Of a DNA stretch of 64,000 nucleotides, positions 57,599 to 64,000 are shown piece by piece (positions within the stretch are counted from its first letter, which is position 1; each line of letters begins with the position of its first letter). Below the pieces are notes generated by a model. The model had not been told where the DNA came from, did not search any database, and saw nothing but the letters and a program-made list of their open reading frames with translations. A program made the translations under genes and the position numbers. This DNA comes from Mesostigma viride. Taxonomy: Eukaryota > Streptophyta > Mesostigmatophyceae > Mesostigmatales > Mesostigmataceae. The DNA lies in contig RPFO01000127.1 of NCBI GenBank assembly GCA_009746045.1, forward strand, positions 1,417,768-1,481,767. Direction: 5' to 3'.

Positions 57599-58076
57599 TT
57601 GTCTCCCTCCCTCCCTCCCTCCCTCCCTCTCTCTCTTCCTTGTCTCCCTCCCTCCCTCCCTCCCTCCTTCCCTCCCTCCCTCCCTCCCTCCCTCCTCCTC
57701 CCTCCCTCCCTCCCTCCCTCCCTCCCTCCCTCCCTCCCTCCCTCCCTCCCTCCCTCCCCCCTCCCTCCCTCCCTCCCTCCCTCCCTCCCTCCCTCCCTCC
57801 CTCCCTCCCTCCCTCCTCCCTCCCCTCCCTCTCCTCCTTCCCTCCTTCCCCTCCTTCCCCTCCTTCCCCTCCTTCCCCTCCTACCCTCCTTCCCTCCTTC
57901 CCCTCCCCCCCTCCTTCCCCTCCGTCCCCTCATTCCCCTCCTTCCCCTCCCATCCCTCCCTCACTCCCTCCCTCCCTTCCTCCCCCCTCCCTCCCTCCCT
58001 CCCTCCTCCCTCCCTCCCTCCCTCCCTGCCTCCCTCCCTCCCTCTCTCTCTTCCCTCCCTCCCTCCCTCCCTCCCT
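57599..58076 (+). repeat. (CCCT)n / (TCCC)n array
   Basis: An imperfect CCCT tetranucleotide tract of about 470 bases with a CCTTCCCCT sub-block near 57835-57955. The strand-asymmetric C/T composition could form triplex or i-motif structures. Confidence 0.95.
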
Positions 58077-58474
58077 ATGCCGCTGTGCGGCGGGTAGTCC
58101 TCGCTGGTGCATTATATGGCCGGCAGGCGAGCAAACGTGCAGGTTCGACAAGAACGACGCGAAAACAGCCAAAACAAACGTACGGACTGGCAACGTACCC
58201 GCTGTGCGGCTTTGCTGCGTCCACCCGACGCACGCGGGTGTCTTTGCGCACCCCGCCTGGTGGCTGCGCCGGTTGGGCAGAAGAAGCCGCGGTACGACGC
58301 GGTGGGTGGGGCGGGTGGGACGGGGGTGCGCCAGAATGGGGGCTGCATTAGCGAGGGGAAAATGGTGTGTGCAGCGCAGCCGAACCAGGACATGACGGGC
58401 AGCACACCCAACCTCCCACACCCACCACCCCTCATCCTGCGTTCCCACAAGCGTGCATTTGCTAGGAGTCCCAC

Positions 58475-58573
58475 CTGCACGGGGTGGCCACCAGCCGAGC
58501 GCTCCGCCTCGGTCTTTTTCGCCTTGTGCGCTGACTCAAGTCGAGTTTTTATTCTGGCCTCCAGGTTCTTCAC
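58475..58573 (-). CDS. Possible internal exon of an unidentified minus-strand gene
   Basis: A 99-base phase-0 exon lies between GGTGCAG (acceptor) and GTGGGA (donor) on the minus strand. It encodes a charged helix (VKNLEARIKTRLESAHKAKK, then TEAERSAGGHPVQ). No neighbouring exon was found with confidence, so the gene cannot be defined. Confidence 0.3.
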
Positions 58574-58689
58574 CTGCACCGTCGGCCATCACATGCAAAG
58601 AAGACAAACACGTGCGTCGAGCAAGCACACGCCGGGCATCAGGGCGCGCGGGTCGCTGTTAGGTGGCAATCAGGCGTCGGGCGGGAAGG

Positions 58690-58812
58690 GTGGTGCGCGT
58701 GTGCGTGTGCGTGTGCGTGTGCGATCGAGTGTGTGCGCGCTCCCGTGTTGTGTTTGCGGGGTAGGGGGGGGGGGGGGGGGTAGGGGGGGGGGGGGGGGGG
58801 GGGAGGGGGGTG
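58690..58812 (+). repeat. GTGTGC repeats and long G runs
   Basis: (GTGTGC)n at about 58695-58725 is followed by two G runs of about 18-20 bases split by TA. Simple sequence; candidate G-quadruplex. Confidence 0.85.
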
Positions 58813-59359
58813 AGCACGTCGGTTTCTGTATTTTCTGTCTTTTCTGTCCCTTCCCTTGGTGCAGATGCATTTTCACCCGTGCCATTATGTCTTTCCTCCC
58901 CGCTCCTTCCGTCCACTGGTGACGTTATGGATGCCCCCTCCGCTCCACGATGTATCGGATGCCCCCTCCACCTGCACGGATGCCCTCACCTGCCATGTTC
59001 TCGCCTCGGGCACTTCACCCCCCCTGGTGACACGCCGCCAAGGACATTCCTAGATGCTCGATGTGTGTACTGGATAATGTGCCCAGCCAATGTTCTGGTT
59101 GCCTCACATTCGGTTGTCCATGTCCCACCTGCCGAACACCCAGTACTATGGCCCATTTCCCCAACAGACGTTACTCGCCTGCCACCTGCGCTGCACGCTG
59201 CCCCCCCTGATCGCCCCCGTCCACCCCCTTCCACCCCCGCCTGCCACCTTCCCACCTGCCCTCGTCCCCGACTGCCCCCCCGTGGCCCCCCTTCCACGCA
59301 CGCACGCACTCACAAACATACATACATGCGCGCGCGTACACACACACACACGCTCCCAG

Positions 59360-59650
59360 TTTGCACGCTTCAACCTCCGCATCGATGGCCGCATGGGCGT
59401 CCGCCGCCAGATGGACGCCGTCGCTTCCATCCTGCGCGCGGCCGACGTGCCCCTATTCAACCACATCACGTCCATCCACGCCGACGACTGCCTGTTCGCC
59501 TTCCGCGTGCTCCTCGTGTCCTTCCGACGCGAGCTGACGCTAGCGGAATCGCTCGTCCTCTGGGAGGTGGTCTGGGCGGTGGACTTCGAGCACCTGGGCG
59601 GTCGATCGGCCCCGCGTGCATTCGAGAACGGGTTCAGCGCGGCCATGTGA
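59360..59650 (+). CDS. TBC (Rab-GAP) domain exon, C-terminal half of the domain
   Basis: After an acceptor (CGCTCCCAG) the plus strand encodes 96 residues: MDAVASILRAADVPLFNHI, then DDCLFAFRVLLVSFRRELTL and LVLWEVVWAVDFEHLGG. The block H...D-D-C-x-F-A-F-R-x-L-L-V-x-F-R-R-E and LWEVVWA are hallmarks of the C-terminal half of TBC domains of the GYP7/TBC1D15 type, which speed GTP hydrolysis by Rab GTPases. The catalytic Arg and Gln fingers would lie in upstream exons, none of which I could find in the 1.2 kb before it. The frame stops at 59650, and LINE sequence begins about 50-80 bases later. It may be the end of a real gene or a fragment truncated by LINEs. Confidence 0.6.
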   Translation, partial: FARFNLRIDGRMGVRRQMDAVASILRAADVPLFNHITSIHADDCLFAFRVLLVSFRRELTLAESLVLWEVVWAVDFEHLGGRSAPRAFENGFSAAM

Positions 59651-59699
59651 TGTGACCGTGCGAGCACCGTCGACAGTCCGCCTGCCCAGACCAGCTCCT

Positions 59700-61050
59700 T
59701 CACCATCATCTGGACAGGTGCTCCTCACAGGCGCACGTGTACATGACTAAAAATGCTAGGCATCAGCTGGTATAGTGCCTCTAGGAGGCGTACATGTACA
59801 AGGCCACTGTAAAACTATTCTGCACTACTCGTGCTGTCTCCCCCCTAGGCCGGGGCGTCGGAAGTCGCTGGGGCCGCGGTGGTCGAGGGGGTCGCGTGCC
59901 AGGGCTTGTGGCCGACGTGAATGGCCGCCCCCTTCAAGTACACCGCCAGGCCCGCCTTGGTCTGCCGGATGTGGCTGAGTATGCGGATGGGTGTTTTCGG
60001 ATTTGGGTTCCGGTCCGGCTATGAACGGAGGGCGGGCCGGCCTGTAAGTTAGTAAGTACTTGCGTGTCATGCGCAAAGGCATGCCACGGAGTACTATGCT
60101 AATCTCATTAGTAAAATTATTACACAATTGTTTAAACAAATTATCGTCTGCCTCATCCCCCAACCCTCAAGCACTGGATGGGGATGCAGTCCACCTCCGA
60201 GCTGTCCTATACTGTAACAGCAGACGAGGCGGTATATAGTGCAGCGGCTATCCTCAGGACCAGTAACCTCCACCGGTCTGCGGACTTCCTCACTGGCCAG
60301 CAACGGGCCGCGGGGCCCGTGGGGTGAAAACAGGAGCATGCCCGTCGGGAAAGCGCTTGTCGCTGATGGCAGCCCATTTCTCCTTGTCAATAATGCGGGC
60401 GCAGAGTACGGATATTCCCATAAGCCCTTGCATTTTTCAAGCAATTGTGTCGTATAGGACCGGGTCGCGCCGCGCCGGTGCCCGTCACGCGCAAGTTTGC
60501 CAGTGGGTTGCGATGGGGCAAGTGGACCCTGCCATAGGATGAGGTGTCTACCTGGTTGGCCCGTCTTAAGCCCCCCCGGCAGGGCGCCCACCGGTATTGA
60601 CCTGGTCTGTGCTGGCAAGATGGCCGAGGGCCGGCCAGTGTATAACCGCACATACGAGAGCTACCAACAACCCACGCGAGCCTGGCTAGTATGATGGGGT
60701 GGGCCAGCGGTACCGCTTGAAAAGGGCTGGCGGCCGTGGTCGTGGTTTACCACTCTCGTTACATGGCATGAGCCTGATGGCTTGCGTGGCCGCGCTAGTG
60801 GGTCTATACCTTTGGGCTTGTTTCTGGCCGTGTATGAGGCTCAGTTGCTGGGGAGGTGCCAAAAGAAGTCCGGCAATTGCCGGCTGATTGAAAGAGCATG
60901 TCAAGCCCGTCCGGACGTAGTCGTGTAAAATAAAAACTCTCTGAACCAAATGCGTTGTGTATAGATATCTTCCTCGTAGAATCGATCATATGCTGTCAGC
61001 GCTACGTAAATCAAAATTGGTGGATTAAATAAATCGTTCCCGTAGGGAGG
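59700..61050. mobile_element. Cluster of LINE fragments
   Basis: 59735-60040 matches the ORF1 end and 3' UTR at 30400-30650 (minus orientation). 60040-60170 matches 39090-38970 in reverse. 60180-60420 matches 36530-34600 in reverse. 60985-61040 contains a degenerate tail and hairpin (ATTAAATAAATCGTTCCCGT). No intact ORF. Confidence 0.65.
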
Positions 61051-61718
61051 CAAGCATCCACAGTTGTCTCACGTCATGGCCTCGTCCACAATGGGCCTTG
61101 TCCATCCTCCGCATCCAAAGCACGGAGAGGCGTAGCCCCCCCCCCCCCCCCCCGTGCCCCCCCCGCTAGCTCTGAATGTGCGGGCCTTGCGGGTCTGACA
61201 TCACGGGGCCTGGCCCACGTCAGGGGCCAAGGATAGCCGTGTCTTATACACTTCGTGTGGCCCAGCTAGCCACCTTCTTTACGCTAGCTCTCTCTACCCT
61301 GCCACGTAGAATGCCTGCCCCTGGTCCATACCCTTCCCTCATGCACATGTGCTGGATTGAGACAACCATTGACCTGGATGCATGCGATTATTCATCGCAA
61401 AAGAAATCACACACACTCTGACTGCCATGCATGGGCGGTTGGAACGATATCTGTGCCAGCCCGTCCTGACCGCATCAGGTTTAGATAACGTTACAGTTAT
61501 CGCTGCGGCGGCGCCGCGTGCATCTCGCCAATGCGCCGACCGCTTGCCGAAGACTGCACTAGGTTACATGTCCAGCACACCAGCACTGCCTGCGCGCCGT
61601 GACGCTTTCTGTTAGGCTGAATGCGCGCCCGGCGCGCATCTGCGTCCCGCACGCGCATTCCCGTCTGGAGGGGACGCATGTGCGTGGGAGGGGCCGCTAG
61701 TAAATAACCCGCGTGGGA
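61051..61718. other. Spacer with poly-C run, no gene recognised
   Basis: A C run of about 16-17 lies at 61136-61153. The rest is unassigned; part may be old LINE sequence. Confidence 0.4.
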
Positions 61719-62291
61719 TCACCCCCTGCCCCCAATGTACACCATGCCGGGACGAGCGTGCTGCACACAGTACTGGGCAAGCGCCGCGCCGTCATAGCCA
61801 AATGTTGGGAGGACATTGCACCCTCCGTGGAAGCAACGTAGGGGCGGGGGCTGGGGCCGGGGCGGGGCCGCCACACGCACCATGCCGGTCCTCCTGTGAC
61901 ACTCACAGGACGAGGCGACCGCCGCGCCGACATAGCGGAAGGTTGGGCGGCGGGCGCACCCACGGTGGTCACAGTACGTGTGATCGTAACGGGGACGGGG
62001 CATGAGACGGGGCCTGCCCGCCACCCGCACCATGCCGGGGCGAGCGTGCCTGAGACAGAGCTCGGCGGCCACCGCGCCCTCGCCGGCGAAGCTCGCGCGG
62101 ACGTCGCACCCTGGGTGGGCACACTGTCGGGGACGGCGTGCCATCGCCGACGTCGTCGGGATACGTCGTCTGACCGGCACCTGCGGGCGAGTCGTGGAGC
62201 AAGGGCCATGACAACGGCGACGCAGTGGCAGAAGATGGCGAAGAGTCAGGCAAGCAAGGCTTCGTGAGCAAGAAGGGGAGAGTTGAGTCAT
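61719..62291 (-). CDS. Three-repeat EsV-1-7 domain protein
   Basis: An open frame of 190 codons. The last two thirds are three EsV-1-7 units with perfect spacing C-X4-C-X16-C-X2-H: CAHPGC...CLRH, CDHRGC...CECH, CFHGGC...CVQH, each followed by the PGMV/TGMV motif (PGMVRVA, TGMVRVA, PGMVYIG). Conserved positions within each 16-residue spacer include F at position 6 and G at position 10. The first 49 residues are Arg/Ser/Pro-rich. A second ATG (residue 50, 62144) directly precedes the repeats and may be the true start. The frame is uninterrupted and the repeats have diverged from one another, unlike the near-identical units 6 kb away. The domain is probably zinc-binding; in Ectocarpus IMM, a member of this family, affects basal filament development, but the molecular function is unknown. 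Confidence 0.8.
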   Translation of the reverse strand: MTQLSPSCSRSLACLTLRHLLPLRRRCHGPCSTTRPQVPVRRRIPTTSAMARRPRQCAHPGCDVRASFAGEGAVAAELCLRHARPGMVRVAGRPRLMPRPRYDHTYCDHRGCARRPTFRYVGAAVASSCECHRRTGMVRVAAPPRPQPPPLRCFHGGCNVLPTFGYDGAALAQYCVQHARPGMVYIGGRG

Positions 62292-63190
62292 CCGTCAGAA
62301 AACCTCGGACGAGATTGTTCACCTGCGGTCTAGATGTATCACTGCCTCGCTGAAACGGCTACAAGGACCCGACGGCACCTCGTCTGATCAACGCGGGCGA
62401 TCACGCAATGTATACAAGAACGACCCCGTCAGCGATGGCGAGACGCGCGAGTCCGGTCGCCGCCACGGGCGACGCACCATCCATATGAGGACAGTTGCTC
62501 GGGTCCAGTTCTGGCGGGAGTTTTTTACGCGAATTCGGACTGTCAACGGCGGTGCCAGCTCCGCACGTGGACTGTCGTTTCTGACTTCTGAGGGTGCCCA
62601 TTGACGCTGTCGGTTGTTCACGAGCACGTCTTCTCCGGGAGCAAGGTGTACAGTCACACAGGCGGCCTGACGGCCGAGCCATAGTTGGGGGTCGGACAGA
62701 GTCATAGTTGGCGGCCGAGTCATATGTAACAGATGCCCGAAGTGTGCCACGGAGGACGGGGGCATTCCCAAGTCTTGCGATGTCAGTAGACCCCTTCTGA
62801 AGACCGCGTCAGTCCTGGACGAAAATCGCGAGCTATTCATTCCCCCTGAGGGTTGCCAAGAGTACGATAGGTACAGTATGCATTGCGCAAGATTGCGCAG
62901 CAGGGGGATGCGGCAGCCGGAATCTTCCAAACAAGAACCCTGAAAGAACTTCAACTTCACTGGTGAACCCTGAGATTCCCAGGTGCTTTTCAGGTGTTTT
63001 GATGCGGGAAGATAACCCTGGAAAACCCTGGCACAGGGATGTTGTCCGCTTGTACACGTTGGAGCTGAGTGCTGCCGTGTTGTGTACTTTTTGTTTCCTA
63101 CAGTACCTAGTCCGCCATGCGCCATCGATTCTGCGACCAGTGAGGCAGACGTTTGCTGAGCTCTTCTTTGAGCTAGGCCCTGCACGGTCC
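62292..63190 (+). promoter_or_regulatory. 5' flank and likely 5' UTR of the CPSF6-like gene
   Basis: About 900 bases lie between the EsV-1-7 gene (minus) and the ATG at 63191, a divergent pair sharing this interval. No other gene is supported. A TTTTCCT-type pyrimidine tract does not stand out, and no TATA box was seen. Confidence 0.4.
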
Positions 63191-63943
63191 ATGGCAGCCA
63201 TGGACAACGACGATTTTGAAGAGGATGTCGAGTTTGGCTTGGGTGGGGTGGAGGACGCGCCGCCAAAGGACGATAAACAGGCAGCGTCTCCCGGGAAGGA
63301 GGGCAGGGAGGGCGGGGATTACCACAGCGATGGGGCAGACGTTTTCGAAGACGAAAATGAAGAAGATGATGCGGTAGATTTGTATGGAGATGTTGAAGTG
63401 GGCTATAACAGTGGGCCGGGCACAGATGCTGACATTATTCCTGACCGCTCCCCGGATGCAGATGAGGTTGCCAGGGGAGAGGATCCGTCGAATTCACATA
63501 CCGGCTTAGATGAGCCTCGGGGGGAAACGTCCACTGATGATGGCGGGACAAGGCCAGCTGGTGGCAAAAGTACGCTGGATGACGATTCCAAGAAGACTAG
63601 TTTGAGAGGTCACCGGGATGAGGGAGGTGATGGTGTAGCGCGGGATCGCCCGGATTCCCACGGGCCGGATGAAACTTGGAGGGATGAGACCTCCCAACAA
63701 AAGCGTCCGTCTTCCCCGCCCGCTCCACCCCCGCAGAAGGATCAACAGCAGCGTGCTGTGACGGAAAAGGCGAACGGGCCACAACCGTCAGATCGGCACG
63801 GCCAAATAAGTCTCTTTGTCGGCGAGCTTCAATGGTGGACGACGGATGCCGAGCTTGAGAAGGCGTTAAGCGAGTTCGGGAAAGTGAAAAATCTGCGATT
63901 CTTCGAGGAAAGAGTGAATGCAAAGTCCAAGGGATATGCCCAG
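63191..63943 (+). CDS. CPSF6/CFIm68-like RRM protein, first coding exon (partial gene)
   Basis: ATG 63191 opens 251 phase-0 codons ending GGATATGCCCAG before a GTATTG donor at 63944; the rest lies beyond the window. Residues 1-200 are acidic and disordered, with a VDLYGDVEVG motif like the DLYxDV motif near the start of CPSF6 homologues. The RRM begins at about residue 208: ISLFVGELQWWTTDAELEKA (RNP2 LFVGEL plus the diagnostic WWTTD), then VKNLRFFEERVNAKSKGYAQ (RNP1 start). The WWTTD and FFE(E/N)R signatures are specific for the CFIm 59/68 subunits, which with CFIm25 bind UGUA sites and guide mRNA 3'-end cleavage in the nucleus. It is the most conserved host gene in the window. Confidence 0.85.
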
Positions 63944-64000
63944 GTATTGATGAATATATTAGATTGGACACTGTTCCCACAAGTCACGCTTTTATTTCGG

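Noticed and set aside
57137-58448. Frames encoding LPPSLPPS, EGGREGG and HPPP repeats
   Set aside because: Products of the CCCT tract and the GC-rich minisatellite; open in all frames because stop codons are absent from the repeats.
58769-58805. Telomere-like G-rich tract
   Set aside because: Long G runs split by TA do not form a regular telomere repeat and lie between genes.
62388-63266. 292-codon minus-strand frame near the CPSF6-like gene
   Set aside because: It overlaps the plus-strand start region in antisense, has no recognisable domain and mixes low-complexity stretches.

Overview
The window is nuclear DNA of a eukaryote. It shows GT-AG introns, L1-like LINEs, a chromodomain Ty3 retrotransposon, CACTA, hAT and TTAA-target DNA elements, a J-domain gene, a TBC-domain exon and a CPSF6-like gene. 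Two genes carry EsV-1-7 cysteine repeats, a motif known from brown algae, their phaeoviruses and scattered other algae, so a microalga (chlorophyte, cryptophyte or stramenopile) is the best guess. The species cannot be fixed from sequence alone. No rRNA, tRNA or CRISPR locus was recognised.

Layout. 1-3755: LINE fragments with a hAT end and a solo-LTR-like insert. 3756-32562: one Ty3/chromovirus on the minus strand, flanked by the 5-bp duplication CCCCT and itself sitting inside a LINE 3' region. A 1.49-kb hAT-like element (8-bp duplication) has landed in its 3' LTR, a LINE in its gag, and a 16.9-kb CACTA element (8978-25921, 2-bp duplication TA) between RNase H and integrase. That CACTA element carries an intact-looking six-exon transposase (1060 codons) and, divergently, a second multi-exon gene. 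A second CACTA element (16607-24001, 2-bp duplication CA) has landed inside that second gene. The main nest is therefore four levels deep: LINE > Ty3 > CACTA-A > CACTA-B. 32568-43260: LINE debris, ORF1-only LINE derivatives, a TTAA-target element and two long GGAT arrays.

43261-64000 holds the host-like genes. A five-exon J-domain gene (minus, 51396 to 43710) has acidic, His-rich and polyQ regions. A gene with about ten EsV-1-7 repeats is joined to a nuclease-like domain (minus, 55915 to 53919). A TBC (Rab-GAP) exon lies near 59.4-59.65 kb, a three-repeat EsV-1-7 gene is at 61719-62291 (minus), and the first exon of a CPSF6/CFIm68-like RRM protein starts at 63191 and its gene runs off the right edge. 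Between them lie GC-rich minisatellites, microsatellites and more LINE sequence.

Most striking: excising the inner CACTA element would restore an uninterrupted reading frame in the outer element's second gene; the Ty3 element has a separate upstream ORF with an RNase H1-type hybrid-binding domain and an unknown ORF after pol; and the LINE copies share a terminal hairpin with compensatory base changes next to TTAA-type tails.
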